This document shows, piece by piece, positions 9,140 to 16,574 of a DNA stretch of 22,240 nt. Numbering within the stretch: position 1 is the first letter of the stretch; the number at the start of each line of letters is the position of its first letter. A program made the translations under genes and the position numbers. The stretch covers positions 1 through 22,240 of IMG/VR virus record IMGVR_UViG_3300008259_003508. One strand, given 5' to 3'. The notes below the pieces were generated by a model that saw only the letters and a list, made by a program, of their open reading frames with translations, had not been told where the DNA came from and ran no database searches. This DNA comes from a virus.

Positions 9140-11356
9140 ATGACCAGAGGCATCTTGCTGATGGCGTGGGGAAAGAGAGGCTATGGGTTCATGGCCTACA
9201 ACCTTGCGACCTCGATTAAGCATCACAGCCCTGGCATAGCTATCCACCTGATCGCTACCGACCATGTTCTGAAGGAAGTCACTGACCGAACCGTGTTTGA
9301 CCGCATCGAGTTCTTAAGTGGCGATCCTTCAGACCCCGGTAGATACAAGGCAGGCATTTACGATGTCATGCCTTTTGACCATACTTTATTCTTAGATGTC
9401 GATGCATTATGCCTCCAACCCATTGAGCCATTATTTGATAGGCTTATTGAATCGGGGGCATATTATGCTACTTTTATCAATGAGGTTTATGACATCACCT
9501 CACCTAATATCCTACCCCAGATGTGGTGGGCTTATAGGCAGGACATTTGGGAGCATTATGGTTTTGACCATACCACTAAATTCCCAGCCACCCAAAGCTC
9601 CATCCAATACATAAGGCGGTGCGATAAGACCGCTGAAATGTATCGGGTTTTTCAAGATAGCTTTGACAATCCCATACCATTAAATAGGTTACGCAACAAG
9701 TGGGGAGGTGGTCAACCCGATGAGTTATATTTAAATGTTGCTCTGGCTAAGATGGGTGAGTGGCATCATATCGGAGACCATGCCATGTACTTTGGGAACA
9801 CCGCTGCGCTTAGACCTCATCAGGTAGCGCAGTCTTATACCTTGCTAAGTCTGTTTGGTAATCGCTCCAACATCAAGCCGATGTATTGGGACTATTATGA
9901 TAACATGCTTGGCAAGATTCAATCCAGCAGAGGCTTTAGGCACTCATTTAAAGGGCATCTGTTGAAGTCTGACAAGATAGCTAACCAGACCTCACCAAGA
10001 ACCAAGGTCACGCCTATAAGCAAGGTAATCAAGCCTGATGGCGTAAAATGGTCTAAGCAGTCTGGTAGGGTCGCTTTATTTACAAGCTATTTTGAGCAGA
10101 AATTTGGGGACAGGCAGAGGGAACTGCGCAAGGTTATGGAGCTTAACATCGCATGTCAGAGCATCGATTTAATCTACAATCTTGGGCATCCTTGGGAGAA
10201 TGAAAAGGTGGTGAACTTACCAGGCTATGACCGCCCGACTTATGCCCAGTTTATCAAAGAGATGCAAGCGGTAGAAGCTGACTATTATATATTAGCGAAC
10301 TCTGATATTTATTTTACATCTGAAATAGAAGAAATCAAATCGCTTCAGATGGATGGGAAGGTTTTATGCCTGAGCAGATACGATATAACTTCAGGCGGCT
10401 TTGCCAAGCTATTTGATTATGAATGGACTCAGGACACTTGGATCTGGAAGGGCAAACCCAAGACTTTGCAGAATGTGGACTTTACCATGGGTCTGCCTGC
10501 ATGTGATAACAGGATGGCTTATGAAATCGCACAGGCTGGATTGAAGCCAGTCAACCCAAGCAAGGATATAAAAACTTACCATCTACATTTGACCAATAAG
10601 CGAAGCTATACGGAGCGTAACAGATTGGCTGGGCCTACCATGCCACTTGTTCCAACCACGGCTGAAAATATGCGAAAGAAAAGCTGTTTGATTAAGCAGC
10701 CGGGCAAAGTGGGTGACATTATTTGTGTGTTGCCTATTGCCAAGTGGTATTATGATTTAGGATATGATGTATCTTGGCAATGTCCAAAGCAGTACCATTC
10801 CTTGTTTGATTATGTGGATTATGTGAAGCCGATAGAAGCTGGGTTAGGCAGATTTGATAAGGTTATTGATTTGGCATTTGGCATTGATACCAAAAGTGGA
10901 AATCATGGAGTTTGGATGCGTAAAAGAAGGATGATTGACAGCTTTGTTAGCTTGAAATATGAGATAGCTGGAGTACCTTTGGATAGGTTAAGGACTCTGG
11001 AATACAAAAGGAATGAAAAGGCTGAAATGGATCTATTTGATTATTTCGGATGTGGTGATGGTGATCCTTATGATGTCATTCATAGCAATAGTGACTACGG
11101 CAGTCCTGCTGAAGTTTTATCTACAAACAAAGTCATTGAGTTTGCTCCAGTGGGTTCGTTCAGTATTTTCGATTGGCGCAAAGTCTTAAAGCATGCCAAC
11201 TCAATCCATTGCATTGATTCCAGCTTGGCAAATTTTGTTGATTCAATTGATACGGATGCACAGCTTCATTACTATATTACAGACAAGGTTCCGTTCAAAG
11301 GAGACCGCACAATACTAACTAAAAACTGGCAGCGATATGATATGGCACGAGTTTGA
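9140..11356 (+). CDS. Three-domain glycosyltransferase fusion (738 aa)
   Basis: Residues 1-~240 form a GT-A-like glycosyltransferase: strand ILLMAW, then the metal/nucleotide-sugar motif HTLFLDVDALCLQ (DVD at 86-88) and GGGQPDELYLNVAL (~189-202), reminiscent of GT8-type enzymes. Residues ~305-495 look like a second GT-A-type domain (VALFTSYFEQKFGDRQRELR; DYYILANSDIYF with NSD at 387-389; DYEWTQDTWIW). Residues ~512-738 resemble a GT-B domain of the GT9/heptosyltransferase type, opening with KQPGKVGDIICVLPIAKWYY (519-538) and carrying HANSIHCIDSSLANFVDS (685-702), the usual site of 'DSs..H' nucleotide-sugar contact. No signal peptide or membrane helix is seen, so it probably acts in the cytoplasm. 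The gene overlaps the next by 20 bases. Target (virion protein, host glycan or metabolite) is unknown. Confidence 0.78.
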   Translation: MTRGILLMAWGKRGYGFMAYNLATSIKHHSPGIAIHLIATDHVLKEVTDRTVFDRIEFLSGDPSDPGRYKAGIYDVMPFDHTLFLDVDALCLQPIEPLFDRLIESGAYYATFINEVYDITSPNILPQMWWAYRQDIWEHYGFDHTTKFPATQSSIQYIRRCDKTAEMYRVFQDSFDNPIPLNRLRNKWGGGQPDELYLNVALAKMGEWHHIGDHAMYFGNTAALRPHQVAQSYTLLSLFGNRSNIKPMYWDYYDNMLGKIQSSRGFRHSFKGHLLKSDKIANQTSPRTKVTPISKVIKPDGVKWSKQSGRVALFTSYFEQKFGDRQRELRKVMELNIACQSIDLIYNLGHPWENEKVVNLPGYDRPTYAQFIKEMQAVEADYYILANSDIYFTSEIEEIKSLQMDGKVLCLSRYDITSGGFAKLFDYEWTQDTWIWKGKPKTLQNVDFTMGLPACDNRMAYEIAQAGLKPVNPSKDIKTYHLHLTNKRSYTERNRLAGPTMPLVPTTAENMRKKSCLIKQPGKVGDIICVLPIAKWYYDLGYDVSWQCPKQYHSLFDYVDYVKPIEAGLGRFDKVIDLAFGIDTKSGNHGVWMRKRRMIDSFVSLKYEIAGVPLDRLRTLEYKRNEKAEMDLFDYFGCGDGDPYDVIHSNSDYGSPAEVLSTNKVIEFAPVGSFSIFDWRKVLKHANSIHCIDSSLANFVDSIDTDAQLHYYITDKVPFKGDRTILTKNWQRYDMARV

Positions 11357-11567
11357 GATTGAGCTTTTTGACAAGAAGCTTGATGAAATGGGAATAACAG
11401 AACGCAGTCGCTCCAAGGCAATGGTATCTATTGACAATATATATAGCTTCCATAAGTCGCATAATGAGGCAGGCGATGAAGTGACTTTTATCATGTTTAT
11501 TAATGGCGATTCGATGCAGGTCAATGAGACTTATGACAACATGAAAAAGATAATGAAATGCAGATAG
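11337..11567 (+). CDS. Hypothetical protein (76 aa)
   Basis: Starts within the end of the glycosyltransferase gene (20-base overlap) and ends 10 bases inside the methyltransferase gene. The packing, not a family match, is the main argument that it is real. The N-terminal half is charged and helical (ELFDKKLDEMGITERSRSKA). The C-terminal half is a strand-loop-strand followed by a helix (EVTFIMFINGDSMQVNETYDNMKKIM). That 'NG....V.E.....i' pattern is superficially like small FlbD/LytTR-type beta proteins, which is a weak resemblance only. It may be a partner of the adjacent enzymes. Two overlapping antisense reading frames are less convincing because they lack coupling to any minus-strand gene. 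Confidence 0.5.
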   Translation: MIWHEFEIELFDKKLDEMGITERSRSKAMVSIDNIYSFHKSHNEAGDEVTFIMFINGDSMQVNETYDNMKKIMKCR

Positions 11568-12196
11568 CACAACAACTGATGCCAAACGGCATGGGCGCAC
11601 ATAATGACTTTAAAGATGCCATTACAGATCTTATCCGCAGCAAGAAGCTTAAAAGAATCATTGAAACAGGCTGCTATTTGGGTGAAGGTACTACCCAAGC
11701 CATTGCTGATGCTTTGCTTGGAGATGAGCTGGTCTATAGCATTGAAGTCAATCCCAGATATTATGAAATCGCAAGAAAGAGGCATCGTTCTAAAAACATT
11801 AATTTCCTGCTTGGTTTATCCGTTGGTCGTGCTGATCTACCTGTTTCTTTTACCTTTGATGTTCCTGATTTTGTTGTTGTGGATCATCTGGATCACAATA
11901 GGGAAATCCTGTATAAGCAAGAAGTAAGTTTCAAAGTTCCTGACAATATGCTCAATCAGGCATTGTCAAAATTGGAATACAAGCCCGATCTGGTTATACT
12001 TGACAGCGCAGGACACATGGGATTGCAAGAGTTCAAATACCTTATGGATATTGTAGAGCCTGGATTCTATCTGGCTTTGGATGATACGAATCATGTAAAA
12101 CATTACCAGACTGTTCAGATATTGGAAAACCTTGGACATGAGCTGCTGTTCAGTACGGATCAAGGCTTTGGAAGCCGAATCTATTGGATTGGATGA
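11558..12196 (+). CDS. Class I SAM-dependent methyltransferase-like protein (212 aa)
   Basis: Rossmann-fold methyltransferase features appear in order. The glycine loop is IIETGCYLGEGTTQ (residues 34-47; E-T-G-x-x-x-G). The second strand is VYSIEVNPRYYEIAR (59-73), with an acidic residue where ribose hydroxyls are bound. PDLVILDSAGH (143-153) is at the motif IV position, and ALDDTNHVKHY (173-183) follows. This layout fits the Methyltransf_24/FkbM-like group, whose members often methylate sugars or small metabolites. No membrane segment is present. It overlaps the 76-aa gene upstream by 10 bases, and its stop shares ATGA with the glycosyltransferase downstream. Sugar O-methylation in a common pathway with the flanking glycosyltransferases is the natural inference, but protein or DNA methylation is not excluded. 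Confidence 0.72.
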   Translation: MQIAQQLMPNGMGAHNDFKDAITDLIRSKKLKRIIETGCYLGEGTTQAIADALLGDELVYSIEVNPRYYEIARKRHRSKNINFLLGLSVGRADLPVSFTFDVPDFVVVDHLDHNREILYKQEVSFKVPDNMLNQALSKLEYKPDLVILDSAGHMGLQEFKYLMDIVEPGFYLALDDTNHVKHYQTVQILENLGHELLFSTDQGFGSRIYWIG

Positions 12197-12966
12197 GATA
12201 CGCACTGACCATAGTTTACAACGCCAAGCACCATCTGCTTCATAAGGATTTCAGTGAAAAGATGCTGGCTATGTTTGACAAGTGGGTCATAGTGGAAGGG
12301 TTTAGCCGTAACGGTGGCTCAACGGCTTGGTGTACTTCCATAAGACCCAACCATACTTCTACGGATGGTACTATTGAGACTTGTCAAGATTTGGCAAGTC
12401 AAAATCCGAACAAAGTCATATTTTATTCATCAGGCAAAGGCTATGCCAGCAAGGATATCCAAGTAAACAAAGCAATAGAACTGCTTCAAGGATCAGAGCC
12501 TGGATGGCTTTGGCAGGTGGATGCCGATGAGCAGTGGACATTGGAGGACTTGAGAGGGGCTGAAGAAATGCTTGAAAAGGACTTGACAATAGCTGGAGCA
12601 TTTCAATTTAACCACTATCTTTGTAAGGATGTGAACGGAAAGCAGCTTGTTGGTAAAGGTGCCTGGGGGGATGGTTACAGTACGAGGCTATGGTGGTGGG
12701 AAGGTCAGAAGTTCAAGACCCATGAGCCTCCGGTGATGGAAGGGCAGAAAACTGTGAGATACTTGCCACAAAGGCATGAGCATTACAGTTATTGCTTTGA
12801 GCAAGATGTAGCGTTCAAATCAAAATACTACAAAGGTTATAGACAAGTCATTCATAATTGGAGAGCCTTGCAGAAGCGAAGATTGACATATCCTATATCA
12901 GCAAAATACTTACTTGGCAGTGGGACAGGTGTTGACATTTCTAACTCTTATATAACTACACTATGA
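12193..12966 (+). CDS. GT2-like glycosyltransferase (257 aa)
   Basis: ATG 12193 is chosen because it forms an ATGA overlap with the methyltransferase stop; an in-frame TTG at 12184 is less likely. The N-terminus (YALTIVYNAKHHLLHK, FDKWVIVEGFSRNGGST) follows the GT-A pattern of 'strand, partner sugar, EG..'. The metal-binding motif is LWQVDADEQWT (residues 106-116; DAD). Downstream are GDGYSTRLWWW, a likely acceptor loop, and HEPPVMEG. The C-terminal HYSYCFEQDVAFKSKYY around residue 197 is the 'H.sY....v..K..yY' region seen in short glycosyltransferases of phages and bacteria. No membrane segment is seen. The stop at 12964-12966 overlaps the ATG of the 24-residue mini-gene. Confidence 0.72.
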   Translation: MRYALTIVYNAKHHLLHKDFSEKMLAMFDKWVIVEGFSRNGGSTAWCTSIRPNHTSTDGTIETCQDLASQNPNKVIFYSSGKGYASKDIQVNKAIELLQGSEPGWLWQVDADEQWTLEDLRGAEEMLEKDLTIAGAFQFNHYLCKDVNGKQLVGKGAWGDGYSTRLWWWEGQKFKTHEPPVMEGQKTVRYLPQRHEHYSYCFEQDVAFKSKYYKGYRQVIHNWRALQKRRLTYPISAKYLLGSGTGVDISNSYITTL

Positions 12967-13037
12967 AAGGATGTTCATCATGCGGAGGCTCTAAGCCACG
13001 CACCCGGCCAAAGCCACCTACTAAACCCAAATTCTAA
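12963..13037 (+). CDS. 24-residue CxxC mini-protein
   Basis: ATGAAAGG begins at 12963 as an ATGA overlap with the glycosyltransferase stop, and the stop TAA at 13035-13037 shares its last base with the portal ATG. The product is MKGCSSCGG followed by a basic, proline-rich tail (SKPRTRPKPPTKPKF). C4-x-x-C7-G-G is a half zinc-knuckle, and the tail has seven lysine/arginine residues. Perfect coupling at both ends makes chance unlikely. It could bind metal, nucleic acid or the portal, or simply carry ribosomes from the enzyme cassette to the portal gene. Function unknown. Confidence 0.55.
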   Translation: MKGCSSCGGSKPRTRPKPPTKPKF

Positions 13038-14929
13038 TGTTGACCCCTGAGCAGATTTCGTATCTGGTTGACCAGATCGTATCGATTAAAACAAAAGGAA
13101 ACAAGGCAAAAGGGATTACCTTGTTCAGTAGTAATGAGCAAGGGAATTACTTGCCTCATTATTATCCTGGCTATGCCCAATCGGTTGAATGGCTTCAACA
13201 GATACGAACTCATGCTCAGAAAGGGGTTTTCCCAGAGTTGCTCTTTGCCAAGCAAGCACCCAACCAAACGCCAAAAGAGGCAGAATATGTAAGGGCTAAC
13301 TTTAAGCAAACCACTATCCAAGTCTTTAAGGACATGGTAGACACTTATGGTCGTGCTTACCATGAAAACAACTGGTCTATTGAGTTCCTACCTGATTCGG
13401 ATCAGTATGTGAACACCAATACTACCTTGGCTGAATATATAAACCAAGATTATCCTGAATTTGGAAGCCTTGACAACTTTGTATTTACATTCCTACCTCC
13501 ATTGAAGCTGATGGATGCAATGGGAGTGGTTGCGGTATTGCCTTATGAAATACCAACCACCGAGATTGAAGGTGAAGAAGTAATAGACCCAGAGCGATTG
13601 ATTGAGCCTTTTACCAAATTCTACCATACGACTAGGGTAATCGCTTATGATGAAGAGTTCGCCATCATTGAAAGCGAGGAAATGTCCAAGGTGGAATACA
13701 ACAATAAGGAAGTTTATGAGGGATTGGTTTACTACATCTTTGATGATGAGTGGATTTATAAAGCCATCCAAGTAGGTAAAAAAGTAGATTATCGATTTGA
13801 AATAGTCGAGTGGTTCAACCATGCAACAGGTGAAGTTCCAGTCAAGCGAGTCGATGGCATAGCCATACAGATTGACGAAACCATGATGCAACAGTCTCCG
13901 TTCCTTTATGCCTGCGATGTGTTGGATGAGGTGCTGTTGGATTCAGCCTTGCTCCGTGGAATTAAGCCTACCTGCACCTATCCTTACCGGGTGATGATTG
14001 GTGATCCTTGCCAGCATCAGATCAGAGTGGATGGTGAGATGCTGACCTGCGATGGCGGTTATCACTATTTAATGAATGGACAGAAATCAATTTGTTCAGA
14101 ATGTAATGGATCAGGTCTAAGAGATAGGGTCAGCCCATACGGAACCTTGCTTATCAAGCCCCAGACATCGACTCAGGCAGGCGATAACATCAGCCCTGAT
14201 TCGGCTATATTCTATGCAGCTCCATCGACTGAAACGCCTCGATTCTTGCGTGAGGAAGTGGCTCACAACATGAATCAGGCTTATGAGATTCTGCATCTAA
14301 AAAAGACTAATAACAAGGTTCAAGGTGGCGAAGGAATTACCGCTACAGAGGCTGCATCGGATCAGAAGGCTTTGATCGCTGGTATCAAGCAGAACTGCAT
14401 GCAGCTCTTTGATATGTATGAGTGGTGCATCGATATGATAGGAATGATGCGTTACGGTGAGAATTACCGCAAGCCAGTCGTTAAGCGACCTGTGAATTAT
14501 GACTTTTACTTAGAGTCTGACTATCTCGCCCAAATCAATGAGGCGATTAGTGCCAAGCAGCCGCCTTTTGTAATACAATCCATTATCTATAAATATCTTC
14601 AAACCCTTTATTATCCAGATGTTCAAGGTCAGAAAGTCTTTAATCTGATTAGTCAGACAGACCGACTGCTCACGATGACATTGGATGAGATTAATTTGAA
14701 GCTTGCCAAGGGATTGGTAGATAAGTGGGAGGTGGTTCTGCATGACTCGGCCATTAACTTTGTGAACGAGTTGAGCATGGCTGAACCTAATTTCTTTGAG
14801 TTGGATTTCGACTTGCAGAAGCAAGCCTTGATTAACAAAGCTAAGGAAGTAGCTGGAGCCATTGCCTTGACAACCGCTACTCCTTTTAATGCTCAATCCT
14901 TAGTAGGTAACATCATCGCTACGGCTTAA
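13037..14929 (+). CDS. Portal protein (630 aa) with cysteine-rich insert
   Basis: The size and layout fit a dodecameric portal, the ring at the capsid vertex through which DNA is packaged and to which tail connectors bind. The first ~110 residues are helical (EAEYVRANFKQTTIQVFKDM). A wing-like beta region covers ~150-280, and the long stem/crown helices follow (RFLREEVAHNMNQAYEIL, EGITATEAASDQKALIAGIK, residues ~403-450), a pattern typical of portals. Between wing and stem is an insert with C325, C338, C353 and C356; SICSECNGSG (351-360) resembles a DnaJ-type CxxCxGxG zinc knuckle. The start is TAATG-coupled to the mini-gene and the stop TAATG-coupled to the MuF-like gene. No terminase precedes it in this window. 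Confidence 0.82.
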   Translation: MLTPEQISYLVDQIVSIKTKGNKAKGITLFSSNEQGNYLPHYYPGYAQSVEWLQQIRTHAQKGVFPELLFAKQAPNQTPKEAEYVRANFKQTTIQVFKDMVDTYGRAYHENNWSIEFLPDSDQYVNTNTTLAEYINQDYPEFGSLDNFVFTFLPPLKLMDAMGVVAVLPYEIPTTEIEGEEVIDPERLIEPFTKFYHTTRVIAYDEEFAIIESEEMSKVEYNNKEVYEGLVYYIFDDEWIYKAIQVGKKVDYRFEIVEWFNHATGEVPVKRVDGIAIQIDETMMQQSPFLYACDVLDEVLLDSALLRGIKPTCTYPYRVMIGDPCQHQIRVDGEMLTCDGGYHYLMNGQKSICSECNGSGLRDRVSPYGTLLIKPQTSTQAGDNISPDSAIFYAAPSTETPRFLREEVAHNMNQAYEILHLKKTNNKVQGGEGITATEAASDQKALIAGIKQNCMQLFDMYEWCIDMIGMMRYGENYRKPVVKRPVNYDFYLESDYLAQINEAISAKQPPFVIQSIIYKYLQTLYYPDVQGQKVFNLISQTDRLLTMTLDEINLKLAKGLVDKWEVVLHDSAINFVNELSMAEPNFFELDFDLQKQALINKAKEVAGAIALTTATPFNAQSLVGNIIATA

Positions 14930-15843
14930 TGGCTACTTTAAGTGAGATAATTGCGGAAAAAACTCGCAGGCTCACTACGGTGCCTGATGAGTATTTAACA
15001 GAGGTAGAAAGAGCGCAGAAAAAGCTTTTCCCTCAGATTGTTGAGATACTTCGACAGCTTGCGGTTGACTCATCGGGCAACATTATTCTAAACAGTTCCA
15101 ACCTTGCCTTGGCTGCCAATGTCAAGGAATTGGTTCAGCAGATACTTTCTGAATCGGAATATATTTCAGCGGTGCGTACCTATGCCTCTGAAATGAACAA
15201 ACAGGCTGAGATCAGTAATGAACTTTTTGCAAAGGCTTTTGATGGTTTTACTGTTGCTGCCAATGCACAGGCTTTGTTTAGGCTGACGCAAGCCAATGCA
15301 GTTGATTTGATGGTCAATGCCATTGGTAACCAACGGTTCGCTGATGTGGTTCGGGAAAACATAGAGACTGCCATAAGTTCCAATGCTGGATTTAGGGAAA
15401 CGGTCAGGCAGCTACAGACCATAGTAACTGGAGATGAAGAAATAGATGGAAAGCTTCTGCAATATAACAAGCAGATTGCCCATGATACCTTCGCCATAGC
15501 CGATAGGAACTACACATCGGCAGTCAGCGAAGAACTAGAAGCGGAGTGGTTTTTTTATTCTGGAAGTGAAATTGAAACAACTAGACCGTTTTGTAAGGCT
15601 CGGCATAACGAGTATTTCTATTATAAGGAAATTGAGAGCTGGCCTCAAACGGCTGGGGATTGGGCTGGGCGCATCCCCGGCACCAACTCATCCACCATCT
15701 ATTCCTATGCAGGGGGTTATAACTGCCGCCATTCAATTATACCTGTTTCAGTCCGTAGGGTTCCTAAAGAAAAAGTGACCGAGGCGATATCAAAATATGG
15801 TTTTGAACCCGATAAAACCACAGCTGATTACTTTAATTTATAA
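14929..15843 (+). CDS. MuF/SPP1-gp7-like minor head (head morphogenesis) protein (304 aa)
   Basis: ATG 14929 shares a base with the portal stop, the classical portal-MuF pairing. Residues 1-~200 are helical and charged (AEKTRRL, EVERAQKKLFP, YASEMNKQAEISNELF). The C-terminal ~90 residues hold the signature: TRPFCKARHNEYF (218-230), an ESWPQ..GDWAGRIPGT segment (~236-252), and YAGGYNCRHSIIPV (260-273). This 'RpFC..rhg ... aGGyNCRH...P' pattern is the conserved core of the phage head morphogenesis domain. Such proteins are bound to the portal inside the capsid and are needed for DNA packaging or ejection. No fused protease or toxin domain is seen. Confidence 0.85.
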   Translation: MATLSEIIAEKTRRLTTVPDEYLTEVERAQKKLFPQIVEILRQLAVDSSGNIILNSSNLALAANVKELVQQILSESEYISAVRTYASEMNKQAEISNELFAKAFDGFTVAANAQALFRLTQANAVDLMVNAIGNQRFADVVRENIETAISSNAGFRETVRQLQTIVTGDEEIDGKLLQYNKQIAHDTFAIADRNYTSAVSEELEAEWFFYSGSEIETTRPFCKARHNEYFYYKEIESWPQTAGDWAGRIPGTNSSTIYSYAGGYNCRHSIIPVSVRRVPKEKVTEAISKYGFEPDKTTADYFNL

Positions 15844-15863
15844 AAACTGGCCTTACGGGGCCA
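15843..15863 (-). terminator. Intrinsic terminator of the minus-strand moron genes
   Basis: Read on the minus strand, TGGCC - six-base loop - GGCCA (15863 down to 15848) is followed by G and then a run of T (15847-15843). The T-tract exists only in this direction, so it ends transcription of the minus-strand gene that stops at 15877. It lies convergent with the plus-strand MuF gene. The stem is only five pairs. Confidence 0.5.
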
Positions 15864-15876
15864 ATTCACCCAAAAT

Positions 15877-16089
15877 TCAGGCGAGTTTCTGAACCCTTCT
15901 GATGTTATCCTCGCAATAGTTAAGCTTGCTAAATCCATCATTCACACACACTATCCAGCCATTCGCACTCACCAAACGATTGGCATAGTAAAGCTTGTTG
16001 TTTTTTTTGTAGGAGTAAATCTCCCACTTGCCTTTCTTACCTTTAATTGTTTTTAGGATCTCTCCGATCTTCTTTGATTTTGGTCGCAT
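15877..16089 (-). CDS. DUF1508/YegP-like small protein, moron gene (70 aa)
   Basis: The frame is on the opposite strand to every surrounding structural gene. ATG at 16089 (MRPKSKK) is preferred to the TTG codon 9 bases upstream. After a lysine-rich N-terminus the protein has KWEIYSYKKNNKLYYANRL, then SANGWIVCVNDGF and a final NIRRVQKLA. This follows the DUF1508 (YegP) pattern 'feiy....g.yyfrl.a.NG..i..s..Y.s....en.I..V'. DUF1508 proteins are small beta-alpha proteins of unclear function in bacteria and phages. The remaining ~20 basic residues could bind nucleic acid or a partner. It sits 51 bases downstream of the membrane mini-gene, presumably in one transcript ended by the hairpin at 15843-15863. 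Confidence 0.6.
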   Translation of the reverse strand: MRPKSKKIGEILKTIKGKKGKWEIYSYKKNNKLYYANRLVSANGWIVCVNDGFSKLNYCEDNIRRVQKLA

Positions 16090-16140
16090 GGTTGTCAATT
16101 ATTAATAATATTAAACAGATTATAAATAGTATTAATGATA

Positions 16141-16242
16141 TCAGCATATCTTCAAAAAGATAAGAGACCAGAACGCTATCAATGCAGCTGCTATCAAAGC
16201 CCAAAAAATCGCAGTATCGGTGTCAGTCCATTTGCGCTTCAT
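16141..16242 (-). CDS. 33-residue single-helix membrane mini-protein
   Basis: Minus-strand ATG at 16242 opens a 34-codon frame: MKRKWTDTDTAIFW, a hydrophobic run (ALIAAALIAFWSLIFL) and the end KIC. The positive N-terminus and single ~20-residue helix predict an inner-membrane protein. It is followed by the DUF1508-like gene in the same direction and preceded by the divergent promoter region. The frame is too short for statistical proof, but a clean hydrophobic helix with a charged N-terminus in an otherwise unexplained gap is good evidence. Such peptides are often exclusion or holin-like factors in phages; role here unknown. Confidence 0.5.
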   Translation of the reverse strand: MKRKWTDTDTAIFWALIAAALIAFWSLIFLKIC

Positions 16243-16266
16243 AACTCGGTGACTTTAGGGCAATGA

Positions 16267-16274
16267 TAAACATA
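16267..16274 (-). promoter_or_regulatory. Weak candidate promoter box for the minus-strand moron pair
   Basis: On the minus strand this reads TATGTTTA, seven of eight positions of the TAnnTTTG form, about 25 bases before the ATG at 16242. It would be the divergent partner of the plus-strand boxes at 16281-16301. No -33 element was recognised. Confidence 0.28.
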
Positions 16275-16280
16275 TTTTTG

Positions 16281-16301
16281 TAACTTTGTTAAGTACATTT
16301 G
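16281..16301 (+). promoter_or_regulatory. Candidate tandem -7 boxes before the scaffold/capsid transcript
   Basis: Two TAnnTTTG matches are spaced 13 bases apart: TAACTTTG (16281-16288) and TACATTTG (16294-16301), 19-39 bases before ATG 16320. An imperfect inverted repeat, GTAACTT-tgtt-AAGTAC (16280-16296), overlaps both and could be a regulator site. Transcription restarts here are plausible because the minus-strand genes break the plus-strand operon. Confidence 0.42.
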
Positions 16302-16319
16302 CAATTAAATCACCATGTT

Positions 16320-16574
16320 ATGGATCACCTTAAGAAAGCCGTATCGATGAAGACTGGCAGACAAGCCATGCTTCCCCCATCGATCTATAATAACCCCATG
16401 CGGATGCAATCGGGTGGATGGGTGCTTATTGAAACGCCTCCAGTCATAAAACTAGATCAAGAGCCTACAACAGCCCCTATTGAATCGTTCAATGATACTT
16501 TAACTGCTGAAACCGAGACCGCAGCAGAACCAAAGAAACGGACTCGCAAACCAAAAAAAACCGATAATGAGTGA
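16320..16574 (+). CDS. Small head-module protein with basic tail (84 aa)
   Basis: ATG 16320 is preferred over an upstream in-frame TTG (16299), which would fall within the promoter-like box. The first ~50 residues include MKTGRQAMLPPSIYNNPMRMQSGGW, which looks like a short globular core. Then comes a proline/threonine/acid-rich linker and a lysine/arginine-rich end (KKRTRKPKKTDNE). No known domain is recognised. It overlaps the scaffold gene by 8 bases and is encoded immediately before it. A role in head assembly, or as a short internal capsid protein, is inferred only from position. The basic end could contact DNA. Confidence 0.5.
   Translation: MDHLKKAVSMKTGRQAMLPPSIYNNPMRMQSGGWVLIETPPVIKLDQEPTTAPIESFNDTLTAETETAAEPKKRTRKPKKTDNE

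Noticed and set aside
8981-9265. A 94-residue minus-strand frame spanning the tail tube and glycosyltransferase start
   Set aside because: Antisense shadow without promoter, domain or coupling to another gene.
11319-11785. Minus-strand frames opposite the 76-aa gene and methyltransferase
   Set aside because: Low-complexity shadow translations; the plus-strand genes are coupled to neighbours.
15180-15497. A 105-residue minus-strand frame in the MuF-like gene
   Set aside because: Alanine/serine-rich shadow of a helical coding sequence; nothing supports expression.
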